Made by a program: the position numbers and the translations under genes. From the NCBI RefSeq assembly GCF_003731635.1, contig NZ_RCUA01000089.1, positions 1 to 64,000 of the forward strand: DNA of 64,000 nt, read 5' to 3'. The stretch comes from Marisediminitalea oceani (GTDB taxonomy: Bacteria > Pseudomonadota > Gammaproteobacteria > Enterobacterales > Alteromonadaceae). The notes beneath the pieces were generated by a model that saw only the letters and a program-made list of their open reading frames with translations, searched no databases and was not told the origin of the DNA. Shown here in pieces: positions 33,738 to 43,582 of this stretch. How positions within the stretch are numbered: position 1 is the first letter of the stretch; each line of letters begins with the position of its first letter.

Positions 33738-36700
33738 TTACTGGTTAGACTTCATGCTTAAAAGCATCAATTCACGCAGAGCAACAGAAAACTTCGCAAA
33801 ATCGTGGCTCGAGCTGGTTTTAAACTCACTCATCATATGATACCAACGTTTTAGCAAGGCTTCATTATTTTGCATCCAGTTGTCTAAAATCGTATCGGCA
33901 TCTTTTGATTTAGTGTTGCCGGCCAGTAAAGTGGCAACAATCGAGCGCTGCTGCCAGTCGAGCTCTTCACGATAAGATGCCCGGGCAAGTGCCTGCCAGT
34001 GGTTACCTACCGGTTGATTGTTGATTTGCTCAAGGAACCAGTGCAGTTCCAGGGTTGAGCCTAACTGATAATACAACCGCCCTACTACATCGATGCTGTG
34101 CGAGCCCTGCTCCACCACCTGAGTAAGATCCAGTGCGCTGAACAGATTACTGAAGGCGGCAACACGGGCAGCGATATCCTGCGGAACGCCTTTCTCCATC
34201 CAGTTCTGGGTGGCTTTTTCGAGCTGGCTGATTTCCTGTTTCACCAGATAGTTCGACAAGTTTTCACACAGATCATTTACCGCCGGCTGATACTTCTCGA
34301 TGCACTGCTGAATGTCGTTACAGTTATCACCGTGGCGAATATACCAACGGGTACCACGGCGCATTAAACGGCGGGCCGATTCCAGCATTGCCAGTTGTAC
34401 CTTGGCATCCACCTTATTGTCGAGGCTTTCAATGTCCTGCCACAACTGACCAATACTGAAAACCCCTTTAACGATACTGTAGGCATTGGTGATTTCCACA
34501 ATATCCGCGCCGGTTTCTTCCTGCATGCGATACACAAAATTTGCGCCCATATCATTAACCATATTATTGGTTAACTTGGTGGCAATAATCTCTGCCCGCA
34601 GCGGATGCTGCTGCATTTGTTCAGCAAAGCGTTCACGTAATACCGGTGGGAAGGCACTGATCAGCAACTTACCGTGATACGGATTGTCGGTAAGGGCCGG
34701 AATATTCAGCTGGTCTTTGAGCACCATTTTTCCGTAGGCGGTAATAACACTCAGTTCTGGCCGGGTCAGGCCGCGATTCTGCACCGCGCGGTCGGAGATT
34801 TCATCGTCGTTAGGGATAAACTCCAGTTCGCGGTTTAACGCGCCATCGCGCTCCAGGCCATGGATAAAGCGTAATTGTTCTTTAAGTGACGAAACGCCGG
34901 TCATCTCAGTCACCGAGATGGTTTGTGTCTGGCGATAACAATCCTGTAGCACAATTTTCGCTACGTCATCGGTCATGTCGTAGAGCAAATTGTTGCGCTG
35001 CTTAACGGTGAGATCGCCGTTACTGACCAGTGCATTTAGCAGGATTTTGATGTTGACCTCGTTATCTGAGCAATCCACACCACCAACGTTATCGATGAAG
35101 TCGGTGTTCACCCGACCACCGTTGGCAGCAAATTCCATACGGCCCAACTGCGTAGCGCCCAGATTACCGCCTTCGCCAATGATTTTAGCTTTCAGATCGC
35201 AGCCGTTAACCCGCAGCGCATCGTTGGCTCTGTCGCCCACGTCACTGTGACTTTCTTTTTTGCTCTTCACATAAGTGCCGATACCACCGTTCCAAATCAA
35301 ATCGACCGGCATTTTAAGGCAGTTATGAATTAGCTCCGTGGGCGTCATCGAATTCTGACGGGTGCCCAGCCAGGTTTTCATTTCCGGCGTTAAGGTAATG
35401 GATTTAGCCGCCCGACTAAACACACCACCGCCTTTTGAGATCAGCGATTTGTCGTAGTCATCCCAGGTTAGGCTGGGGTTTTCAAATAGCCGTTGACGCT
35501 CTTTATAACTTTTCGCTGCGTCCGGATCCGGATCGAAGAAAATATGCAGGTGGTTAAAGGCAACAATCAGGCGGGTATGCTCAGACAGCAGCATACCATT
35601 ACCAAATACATCGCCGCCCATATCGCCTACGCCAACACAAGTAAAGTCAGTGGTCTGACAATCGATACCAATTTCGCGGAAGTGACGTTTAACCGACTCC
35701 CAGGCACCGCGGGCAGTAATGCCCATCTTCTTGTGGTCATAGCCAATGCTACCGCCTGAGGCAAAAGCGTCGCCCAGCCAGAAGTTATATTCTTCTGAGA
35801 TACCGTTAGCAATATCCGAGAATGTCGCTGTACCTTTATCGGCGGCAACTACCAGGTAAGGATCGTCTTCGTCCAGCCGCACAACATTTTTCGGCGGCAC
35901 AATTTCACCGTCGACAATGTTGTCGGTAATATCCAGCAAGCTGCGGATAAACGTACGGTAGCAAGCTTTGCCTTCTTCGAAGATTTCCTGACGGCTGGCC
36001 CCCGCAGGCAGTTGTTTACACACAAAACCGCCTTTAGCGCCTACTGGCACAATCACGGTATTTTTAACCTGCTGAGCTTTTACCAGACCGAGAATTTCGG
36101 TGCGGAAGTCTTCCTGGCGATCTGACCAGCGTAAGCCACCACGGGCTACCCTGCCGCCACGTAAATGCACACCTTCAATTTTCGGGCTATACACAAAGAT
36201 TTCATACTTCGGCAGCGGTAATGGCATTTCCGGGATCAGCTCTGGCAGCAATTTAAACGACACATAAGGCTTGTCGCTGCCATCTTCTGCCGGCTGATAG
36301 AAGTTAGTCCGCAGTGTGGCGTTGATCATATCCAGATAACGACGAATGATACGGTCATCATCCAGGTTACTTACCTGGTCCAGCGCTTCAGTAATTTTAT
36401 CCTGCAGCGTTTGCTGGCGCTTCTTGCTCGGCTTGCGGCCTGGATTAAAGATCAGCTCAAAATAGCTGATCAGCATTTCGGCGATGTGCGGATAATTCGA
36501 CAGTGTATTAGCAATATAATCACGGCTGAAACTGCTACCGGTCTGGCGCATATACTTAGCAAACGCGCGCAGAATGGTTACGTTACGGCCAGTGAGTTCT
36601 GCGCTAAGCACCAGGCGGTTAAAGCCGTCGTCTTCCAGATCGTTGTACCACACCTTGGCAAAGGCATCCTGGAATAACTGCTGGGCCTTGACCATGTCCA

Positions 36701-38573
36701 GGTCGTTACCGCTCTTATGCAGCATGGTAAAGTCCATGACCCACTTGAGCTTGCCATCGGCGCATTGGATCTTATACGGGCTTTCGTCAATAACCCGTAA
36801 ACCAAAGTTTTCCAAAATCGGGAGTACATCAGACAAATGAATCGGTTCAAACAAGTGGAATAGCTTTAGCTTCACTATCTGACTGTCGGACTGCTCTTCC
36901 TGTGGTCGATAAAACAACATACCGAGGTTTTCTTCAGGTGTCAGTTGTTCCAGCTTTTCGATATCGACTAAGGCTGCACTGGGCAGGTTTTGCTCGGTAT
37001 AAGAGGGCGAAAAAGCATTGAGATAATTACGCTCCAGCATTTTCGCTTTGGCTTCACCATAAGCCGAAGATAAAGCAGACGACAGGCGGTCATTCCAGGT
37101 TTTGGTTAACTCAATAATATTCTGCTCGATATCCTTCACGTCTAATTCCGCATTGTTGTCTTCTACCCTGGCGATGTAATGAGTCCGGGCATACACCGAC
37201 TCTGAGAAAAAGGTAGTAAATTCCACTTCCCCGCTGGCATTCAGCGAGCGCTTCAATAATGCCTGGGTTTCTTTACGCAACTGGGTGTTATAGCGCTCTC
37301 TGGGCACATACACCATACACGAGAAGAAGCGGCCAAAGGTGTCTTTGCGCACGAATAAGCGGGTAATACCGCGTTCCTGCATCTGGAAGATGCCGCGGAT
37401 GATTTCGGCCATTTCCTCTTCCGGCGTTTGCAGCAGCTCATCCCGTGGGTAAGTTTCTACTATGTTGTTAAACGCTTTAAAGGCGTGGGTATCCGGATCG
37501 AACTGCGACAACTCGCAAATGCGACGAATTTTATCCGACAGTAACGGAATATCCTTGGTACTGCTGTTATAAAAACTGGCAGAGTATAAGCCCAGGAAGC
37601 GGTGCTCGCCGGTAACCTGACCATTACTGTTAAATTCTTTAATGCCGACATAATCCATGTACGCAGGACGGTGGACCCGTGAACGGCTGTTCGTTTTGGT
37701 CAGTAATAACAGGTGCTGACTCAACGCCTCTTCCCGCGCTGTTGCCGGCAGGTTAGATAGTAACCGTGGTTTATCGCTGATGGAGTTTTTCATTAGCCCC
37801 AGGCTACTGTCGTTATCCGGCGTCCACTGATGATCGCCCTCAATGGCACTAACCGAATAGTAGCGATAGCCCATCAGGGTAAAATTGTGATCGCTCAGCC
37901 AGTCGAGAAACCGAAGTACTGTGTCTTTATGGGATTTATCCACCGGTAACTTCTTGGCTTTACTCACCTGGCCGGTAATGGCTTTAAGCTTATCCAGCAT
38001 CGGCTGCCAGTCAGCCACTGCCAGTGACACTTCGTCGATGGTGGAATGCAGTTCTGAGGTTAACTGTTCCAGATCGGCTTTGCTGGTCTGACGGTCAACC
38101 TCGATAAACACCACGGTTTGTCTTAAGTTGCTGGTTTGATTTGCATCGAGAAAACTTACCAGCTTGTTATTGTCATCACGCTCAATATTCATTGGGCTGT
38201 GGATCAGCATATGTGCGGTGATGCCCAGGCGATTTAATGCCATACGCACCGAGTCGACTAAAAATGGTACGTCACGAATGATCAGCTCAACAATGGTATG
38301 GCTCGACTTCCAGCCATGCTTCTCGATTTCCGGGTTGAATACGCGTACGTGGGGTGAGCTGGCATCGAAATTGGAGAAGGTATTCCACAGACTGAGTGTG
38401 GCACCGTATAGATCGCTGTCGTTACGATTCTCAAGGTCGTCCAGAGAGATATTTTTAAAAAAATGCCGACCAAAGGTGTGAATATGCTCACGGCTTTTGG
38501 CATCTACTTTTTTGTCGATAAGTGAAAAAACATTCTCAAGCAAAACTGAGTAGCGCTGAGAGTTAGCTGTCAT
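33738..38573 (-). CDS. gdhB: Large NAD-specific glutamate dehydrogenase (GDH2/L-180 type)
   Basis: This protein of 1611 residues is the usual size of the 180-kDa bacterial NAD-GDH class. A long N-terminal regulatory region precedes the catalytic part. There ARGGLRWSDRQEDFRTEI (about residues 808-825) and PVGAKGGFVCKQ mark the substrate/lysine site. The GDMGGDVFGNGM and WNGGIGTYVKS regions mark the nucleotide-binding core. It converts glutamate to 2-oxoglutarate with NAD and is mainly catabolic. It is monocistronic with its own terminator. Confidence 0.96.
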   Translation of the reverse strand: MTANSQRYSVLLENVFSLIDKKVDAKSREHIHTFGRHFFKNISLDDLENRNDSDLYGATLSLWNTFSNFDASSPHVRVFNPEIEKHGWKSSHTIVELIIRDVPFLVDSVRMALNRLGITAHMLIHSPMNIERDDNNKLVSFLDANQTSNLRQTVVFIEVDRQTSKADLEQLTSELHSTIDEVSLAVADWQPMLDKLKAITGQVSKAKKLPVDKSHKDTVLRFLDWLSDHNFTLMGYRYYSVSAIEGDHQWTPDNDSSLGLMKNSISDKPRLLSNLPATAREEALSQHLLLLTKTNSRSRVHRPAYMDYVGIKEFNSNGQVTGEHRFLGLYSASFYNSSTKDIPLLSDKIRRICELSQFDPDTHAFKAFNNIVETYPRDELLQTPEEEMAEIIRGIFQMQERGITRLFVRKDTFGRFFSCMVYVPRERYNTQLRKETQALLKRSLNASGEVEFTTFFSESVYARTHYIARVEDNNAELDVKDIEQNIIELTKTWNDRLSSALSSAYGEAKAKMLERNYLNAFSPSYTEQNLPSAALVDIEKLEQLTPEENLGMLFYRPQEEQSDSQIVKLKLFHLFEPIHLSDVLPILENFGLRVIDESPYKIQCADGKLKWVMDFTMLHKSGNDLDMVKAQQLFQDAFAKVWYNDLEDDGFNRLVLSAELTGRNVTILRAFAKYMRQTGSSFSRDYIANTLSNYPHIAEMLISYFELIFNPGRKPSKKRQQTLQDKITEALDQVSNLDDDRIIRRYLDMINATLRTNFYQPAEDGSDKPYVSFKLLPELIPEMPLPLPKYEIFVYSPKIEGVHLRGGRVARGGLRWSDRQEDFRTEILGLVKAQQVKNTVIVPVGAKGGFVCKQLPAGASRQEIFEEGKACYRTFIRSLLDITDNIVDGEIVPPKNVVRLDEDDPYLVVAADKGTATFSDIANGISEEYNFWLGDAFASGGSIGYDHKKMGITARGAWESVKRHFREIGIDCQTTDFTCVGVGDMGGDVFGNGMLLSEHTRLIVAFNHLHIFFDPDPDAAKSYKERQRLFENPSLTWDDYDKSLISKGGGVFSRAAKSITLTPEMKTWLGTRQNSMTPTELIHNCLKMPVDLIWNGGIGTYVKSKKESHSDVGDRANDALRVNGCDLKAKIIGEGGNLGATQLGRMEFAANGGRVNTDFIDNVGGVDCSDNEVNIKILLNALVSNGDLTVKQRNNLLYDMTDDVAKIVLQDCYRQTQTISVTEMTGVSSLKEQLRFIHGLERDGALNRELEFIPNDDEISDRAVQNRGLTRPELSVITAYGKMVLKDQLNIPALTDNPYHGKLLISAFPPVLRERFAEQMQQHPLRAEIIATKLTNNMVNDMGANFVYRMQEETGADIVEITNAYSIVKGVFSIGQLWQDIESLDNKVDAKVQLAMLESARRLMRRGTRWYIRHGDNCNDIQQCIEKYQPAVNDLCENLSNYLVKQEISQLEKATQNWMEKGVPQDIAARVAAFSNLFSALDLTQVVEQGSHSIDVVGRLYYQLGSTLELHWFLEQINNQPVGNHWQALARASYREELDWQQRSIVATLLAGNTKSKDADTILDNWMQNNEALLKRWYHMMSEFKTSSSHDFAKFSVALRELMLLSMKSNQ

Positions 38574-38703
38574 GTGCTCTACCTAATGATGATTTGTAGT
38601 TAAGTATAGATTGTACCTACATATTTTCTCGAAAATATGACGGAATTAAAAGCCCTGTTTTTACATCATATTTACATTTTGGGTAAGTATTCAGATTAAG
38701 CAA

Positions 38704-38728
38704 ATAAAAAGGAGCCTGAGAGGCTCCT
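38704..38728 (-). terminator. Terminator after the RND transporter gene
   Basis: GGAGCC and GGCTCC form a stem with flanking A/T pairs, and on the minus strand a T-rich run follows. It ends the DUF1302-to-RND transcript. Confidence 0.8.
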
Positions 38729-38753
38729 TTATTGGTTACTTATGCGAAAAAAT

Positions 38754-41075
38754 TTACTTTTCGCTACGATTAAACCATAACAGTCTGGCCAGTGCCGGCA
38801 GCACAACTATGGCACCCAGCATATTCACCAGGAACATGAAGGTCAGCAGAATACCCATATCTACCTGGAACTTGAGTGACGAGAACACCCAGGTGCTCAC
38901 GCCAATCGCCAGAGTAATACCGGTAAACAGTACCGCACTGCCCCGCTCCTTGAGCGCCTCAAGGTAGGCTTTTTCAACAGACATGCCCTGTTTAATCAAC
39001 CCGTTCATGGTCGACAGGATATAGATACCGTAGTCCACACCAATACCCACACCCAGTGCAATTACCGGTAACGTGTAAACAGTCAGGCCGATATTCAGGT
39101 ATGTCATTAATGCCTGTGCCAGTACCGAGACCACATACAGCGGTAATACTACCGAAATAGTGGCGCGTAGAGAGCGGAAACTCAACAGGCACAGGATGAT
39201 CACCGCACCAAATACGTACATCATCATCGGTGTTTGCGCTGCCTGTACCGCTTCATTAGTGGCCGCCATTACGCCTACCGGACCAGACGCCAGACTAAAA
39301 CGGGTATCTTCGGTCTGATATTGCTGTCTGAAATCCTTCACCGCATCGACTACCCGGGTAATGGTTTGTGCTTTATGATCTTCCATAAACAGAATGATTG
39401 GCATGACCGAGCAATTGCCGTTTAACAAGCCTGATGACGTAGGTACACGAGAAATCGCCTGCACCAGGGTTTGCTGATTACGCGGTAATACCTGCCATTT
39501 CGGGTTACCTTCGTTGTAGCCGGCATTCACCACCTTCGCTACTGAAGCAAGGGAAACCGCTGACTGCACACCATCCACATTGGTCATCTTCCACTGGAAA
39601 TCATCGATAGCGCGCATCGTTTCGTAGCTGGTACAGGCCTCTGGAGTGGTTTCTACCAGAACTGAAATATAATCCACCGTCACTTCAAAGCGGTCGGTGA
39701 TCAGAGCCGTGTCCTGGTTGTACCGTGAGTCCTGATGCAATACCGCAGCACCGGCCTGAATATCACCAATCTGCATTTGCTTGGACTGCACAAAGCCCAG
39801 CGCAAACAGAATGCCGGTAACCAGTACGATGGTGATCGCCGTATTTTTACGGGTACATACATCCAGTACATGCCACAGGCCTTCTGACTTTGATTCCTTA
39901 CCGGCAAAGCGGTCGAGGTAATGCTCCGGGAAGCGGATAAAGCTCATTAATACCGGCAACAGAATAAGGTTGGTCAGAATAATTACCGCCACACCCAAGC
40001 TGGCAGTAATCGCCAGCTCGCGAATAATGCCTATATCAATAACCAGTAAGGTTAAGAAACCTACCGTGTCTGACAACAGCGCAATACCGCCAGGAATTAA
40101 CAGCGCGCGGAACGCGGTCATTGCTGCCTGTTTGGCATTGTTACCTTTAATAACGTTTTTCTCTACCGCATTAATCATCTGCACGCCATGACTCACGCCA
40201 ATGGCAAACACCAGAAACGGCACCAGTATCGACATAGGGTCCAGACCAAAGCCAAGCGTGGTAAGCAAACCCATTTGCCAGACAACCGCGATAACCGAGC
40301 ACATGATAGGTAGCACAGTGAGCATGATATTGCGAGAGAAGAAATACACCATGAAGGCGGTGATCACGATAGCGATGGCAAAGAACAGCACAACAAATTT
40401 AGCGCCGGTCGCCACATCGCCAATCATTTTGGCAAAACCGATAATATGTACGCTTACCTGATCGTCTTCATACTGCCCGCGCAGCTTGGTTTCCAGCTCA
40501 TCAGCCAGTGCCAGGGTGTTAAGCGCTTCACCGGTTTCAGGATCTAACTCAAGTAGCTGGGCAGTTACCATGGCACAGCGGTAGTTATTAGACACCTGAC
40601 GGCCAACAATCTTGGCTTTTTCGATATTTGCGGCAACTGTCTCTAACGCTATGGGGTTAGACGAGTCAAAATCCGCCGGGATAACCGGGCCGCCGGCAAA
40701 GCCACCCTCAACAATTTCGGTAAACCGGGTGGATGGTGAATAAAGCGACACCACCAGTGAACGGTTCACGCCATTGATAAAAAACAGTTCATCGTGAACA
40801 TTCTTCAGCGTATCGAAGAAGTACTGATTAAAGATATCACTGTCTTTGTCGCATACTGCCACAAGCACATTGTTAGCACCGCCAAAGTCTTTACGGTGCT
40901 CCATGTAGGTTTGCATGTATTCGTGGTTCAGCGGAATATTTTTTTCGAAGCCGGCATCGAGCTGCATACGTGATGCCTGAAATGCCAGCACCAACGTAGC
41001 AAAAATAAACAGAATAATAACCAGCGGTCGATTATTGAAAATCAGACGCTCTGAAACTTGACTAAATGAAGACAT
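38754..41075 (-). CDS. RND/MMPL-type transporter (HAE-3-like)
   Basis: This 773-residue inner-membrane protein has twelve expected spans. One span lies near the N-terminus (about 17-36), then a large periplasmic domain with FEKNIPLNHEYMQTYMEHR, five spans, a second periplasmic domain, and five final spans. The conserved intramembrane segments GVSHGVQMINAVEK and GVGVDYGIYIL are typical of the MMPL/SSD-like RND branch. Such proteins move lipids or other hydrophobic molecules using proton motive force. It is last in the gene set with DUF1302, DUF1329 and a YCF48-type protein, suggesting that these serve as its outer-membrane and periplasmic partners. Confidence 0.88.
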   Translation of the reverse strand: MSSFSQVSERLIFNNRPLVIILFIFATLVLAFQASRMQLDAGFEKNIPLNHEYMQTYMEHRKDFGGANNVLVAVCDKDSDIFNQYFFDTLKNVHDELFFINGVNRSLVVSLYSPSTRFTEIVEGGFAGGPVIPADFDSSNPIALETVAANIEKAKIVGRQVSNNYRCAMVTAQLLELDPETGEALNTLALADELETKLRGQYEDDQVSVHIIGFAKMIGDVATGAKFVVLFFAIAIVITAFMVYFFSRNIMLTVLPIMCSVIAVVWQMGLLTTLGFGLDPMSILVPFLVFAIGVSHGVQMINAVEKNVIKGNNAKQAAMTAFRALLIPGGIALLSDTVGFLTLLVIDIGIIRELAITASLGVAVIILTNLILLPVLMSFIRFPEHYLDRFAGKESKSEGLWHVLDVCTRKNTAITIVLVTGILFALGFVQSKQMQIGDIQAGAAVLHQDSRYNQDTALITDRFEVTVDYISVLVETTPEACTSYETMRAIDDFQWKMTNVDGVQSAVSLASVAKVVNAGYNEGNPKWQVLPRNQQTLVQAISRVPTSSGLLNGNCSVMPIILFMEDHKAQTITRVVDAVKDFRQQYQTEDTRFSLASGPVGVMAATNEAVQAAQTPMMMYVFGAVIILCLLSFRSLRATISVVLPLYVVSVLAQALMTYLNIGLTVYTLPVIALGVGIGVDYGIYILSTMNGLIKQGMSVEKAYLEALKERGSAVLFTGITLAIGVSTWVFSSLKFQVDMGILLTFMFLVNMLGAIVVLPALARLLWFNRSEK

Positions 41076-41084
41076 AACTACACG

Positions 41085-42122
41085 TTAATCCAAAGAAAGT
41101 GAATAGATGCCATCGGCGGCAGTGACAACAGTTTGTCCGTCTACGGACACCGCATTTAAGAGCGCAGATTTACTCTCGGTTTGTGAAACGCTCACTCCGG
41201 CGGCGGGTTCACAGTTAAGCGTTGGTGCGGCATACGGGTCGAACGACGATGTTTTCAGAGGCAGAGAGGCCTTAACCATTACGCCGTTATTGCCTATAAA
41301 AGACAACTTATTCTGGCCGGTGATAATCGAGTTTAACGTCGCGGTATTACAGGTTTGCAGAGTCTCCCACTGCTCTCCATCTTCGCTGACCAGAATGTTA
41401 CCCCGTAAGCCCGCGGCCACCATTAAACCGGAATCCAGCTGCACAAAATCGAAAAATGAGCCAGTGTAGTCTGACTCCAGACGCTGCCAGCTCTGACCGT
41501 CATCATCGCTCATCGCCAGTAAACCGGCTTCACCAGCTATCAATAGCGTGCCGTTCTGGCCACGGTTGATACGGTTTAAGTGCGGTAAAATGGAGTTTAA
41601 CTCCAGTTGATAAAACTCTTCGTCTTCCTGACGAATTTCTTCTAAGTACTCGCGATCGTAAGGGTTGAGAAATTCGGCGTGGCGCACGCTTTCCCAGGTA
41701 TTACCGCCATCACTGGTTTGATAAAACAAACCATAGGCACCAATGGCCAGACCACGGCGACTATCAAAAAACATCACATCTAAAAACGGGCGTTCCAGTT
41801 CGGGCTGGTACATTTGCACCTGCCACTGCTCACCGCCATCGCTGGAATGCAGGATAATGGCATCATGACCAACGGCCCAGATATGTTCCCCGACCAGGGT
41901 AACAGCGGTTAACGTAGATTGGGTAGGAACGGTGACCTGAGTAAAGTCGCTATCAGCGCGCTTGATTAGCACGTGGCCACGTTCGCCCACAGCAACAGTG
42001 ATATCGCCGGAGGCAATATCCAGTAACAGAGATTCTTTAACAAGTGGTGCCTGATAAGACTGTTCTGCATGCAATGCAAAAGAAACTAACAACAGTAGCA
42101 CCGAAGAAATGGATTTACGCAT
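41085..42122 (-). CDS. YCF48/BNR-type periplasmic beta-propeller
   Basis: This 345-residue protein has a signal peptide (about residues 1-19, cut after LHA). Four SSDGGEQW-like repeats are visible (SSDGGEQWQV, TSDGGNTWES, SDDDGQSWQR, SEDGEQWETL), each with an A/VAxG-type strand before it. These match the YCF48/photosystem II assembly factor-like propeller used in envelope systems of non-photosynthetic bacteria. It is followed nine bases later by the RND transporter gene. It is probably a periplasmic scaffold for that transporter; this is inference from co-location. Confidence 0.85.
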   Translation of the reverse strand: MRKSISSVLLLLVSFALHAEQSYQAPLVKESLLLDIASGDITVAVGERGHVLIKRADSDFTQVTVPTQSTLTAVTLVGEHIWAVGHDAIILHSSDGGEQWQVQMYQPELERPFLDVMFFDSRRGLAIGAYGLFYQTSDGGNTWESVRHAEFLNPYDREYLEEIRQEDEEFYQLELNSILPHLNRINRGQNGTLLIAGEAGLLAMSDDDGQSWQRLESDYTGSFFDFVQLDSGLMVAAGLRGNILVSEDGEQWETLQTCNTATLNSIITGQNKLSFIGNNGVMVKASLPLKTSSFDPYAAPTLNCEPAAGVSVSQTESKSALLNAVSVDGQTVVTAADGIYSLSLD

Positions 42123-42158
42123 TAAGACGTTTAGCCTCCGGATCGTTATACCTGATTA

Positions 42159-42185
42159 AGAAAACGGTTGGCCAGGCCAACCGTT
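42159..42185 (-). terminator. Strong intraoperonic hairpin between DUF1329 and YCF48 genes
   Basis: AACGGTTGGCC (42163-42173) and GGCCAACCGTT (42175-42185) are perfectly complementary around one central base. On the minus strand the hairpin is followed by TTTTCTT. It looks like a partial terminator that lowers expression of the two downstream genes. Confidence 0.75.
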
Positions 42186-42196
42186 ATTCTGAAGTG

Positions 42197-43564
42197 TTAT
42201 CTCATGCCTTCACGGCGCAGTGCCTGAGGCGTGAACTCGGCTTCTCTCGGATTAATTGAGAAGTCGTACATTTTCTCCTCATTATCCAGGCCAATTGCCA
42301 GGTAGCGGCGTGAGTTCAGGTCGTGATAAACGTCCAGCGTAGACCACTGAGTCGGAACTTCGTAGTAGTTCACACCATAGGCCACAGCAACACGGTACAG
42401 TTCACCTCGGTTGTCGTACATATCGGCCAGTTGGATCTGCCAGCTGTCTTCATCAATATAGAACACGCGCTTCTGATAAATATGGCGTAAGCCTTCTTTC
42501 AGGGTTGCTTCTACTACCCAAACACGGTGTTTTTCCCAACGGGTTAAATCGGGATTTACGTGATTAGGCTTAAGAATATCTTCGTAGCTTACTGAATCGC
42601 CGTGCAAGGTGTAGTTGTTATACGCAACGTACATTTCTTTCTTGCCTTTTAGCTCCCAGTTATAACGGTTTGGCGAGCCGTTAAACATATCGAAGTCATC
42701 GGTAGTACGCAGGCCATCGGCCGCTGTTCCCGGTGTATCATAAGCGATGTTCGGTGCCAGACGCACACGACGCTGACCAGTGTTGTAGGTCCAGGCTTTA
42801 CGCGGCTCTTTTACCTGATCCAGTGTTTCATGAACTAACAGTGCAGTACCCGCCAGACGTGCCGGCTCAGTTACCTTCTGTTTAAACATAAATAACACGT
42901 TGTTTTCCAGCAGGCTTTCCGGCGTAGCGTTTTCCTGTGAGTACTGAATTAACAGCTGCTCATCAAAGCCGATTACGTTGTAGTCGCCGCCAGCGGTTAC
43001 CGCTGCCTGACCACCATTACGCTGCACAGCCGGGCCACGATAACGGGCAATATGGTTCCAGATCGCTTCCAGGCCATTAGCCGGAATGGGGAAAGGAATA
43101 CCTACCGCAGCGCCTGCCATACCGTTACCACCATCTAATAAGGTAGCACGGGTGGCGTTTTCTTTGGTCGCGTCATAAACAAACTGTGGGTTTGATGCAG
43201 AGCGATGAGTTTTGTAAACCGGTAACTTAAAGGTGTCCGGGTAAGTTTCGAACATCTTTTTTAAGCCTTCAGATAACTGATCAGCATATTGCTGATAGTT
43301 AGCAGCGGTAATTACAAACTCAGGTGTCTCCCCTGCGTATGGGTCCGGGTGGAAATCCCCTGCACTGTAACCAGCAGGCGTAGAGGTAATACCGCCTGTC
43401 CACGCCGGGATAGAGCCGTCTGCATTACCTGCCTTTTCACCACCGAGAGGTGTCAGCTCGGTGCCCAGTTTAGCGGCTTCATCCGCAGTTACTTTTGCCT
43501 GTACAGGCACTGTCGTTAGCGCAACCGTAAGGGCTGCTGCAATAATTCCGATTTTTTTCATCAT
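42197..43564 (-). CDS. DUF1329 periplasmic protein (LolB-like family)
   Basis: This 455-residue protein has a signal peptide (about residues 1-23, cut after VQA). It shows the DUF1329 landmarks GTELTPLGGEKAGNADG, IPAWTGGI and later NYTLHGDSVSYEDILKPNH and RVWVVEATLKEG. The family is often annotated as outer-membrane lipoprotein-sorting protein because its fold is predicted to resemble LolA/LolB; no activity is proven. It follows the DUF1302 gene by 18 bases, and the pair is found beside MMPL-type transporters in many marine gammaproteobacteria. It is likely to carry a lipidic substrate across the periplasm. Confidence 0.87.
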   Translation of the reverse strand: MMKKIGIIAAALTVALTTVPVQAKVTADEAAKLGTELTPLGGEKAGNADGSIPAWTGGITSTPAGYSAGDFHPDPYAGETPEFVITAANYQQYADQLSEGLKKMFETYPDTFKLPVYKTHRSASNPQFVYDATKENATRATLLDGGNGMAGAAVGIPFPIPANGLEAIWNHIARYRGPAVQRNGGQAAVTAGGDYNVIGFDEQLLIQYSQENATPESLLENNVLFMFKQKVTEPARLAGTALLVHETLDQVKEPRKAWTYNTGQRRVRLAPNIAYDTPGTAADGLRTTDDFDMFNGSPNRYNWELKGKKEMYVAYNNYTLHGDSVSYEDILKPNHVNPDLTRWEKHRVWVVEATLKEGLRHIYQKRVFYIDEDSWQIQLADMYDNRGELYRVAVAYGVNYYEVPTQWSTLDVYHDLNSRRYLAIGLDNEEKMYDFSINPREAEFTPQALRREGMR

Positions 43565-43582
43565 AATAAATACTACTCTTTA

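Noticed and set aside
33678-33761. Plus-strand 27-codon frame after the gdhB terminator
   Set aside because: Weak ribosome-binding site, no detectable family, and it runs into the 3' end of gdhB; chance occurrence is likely.
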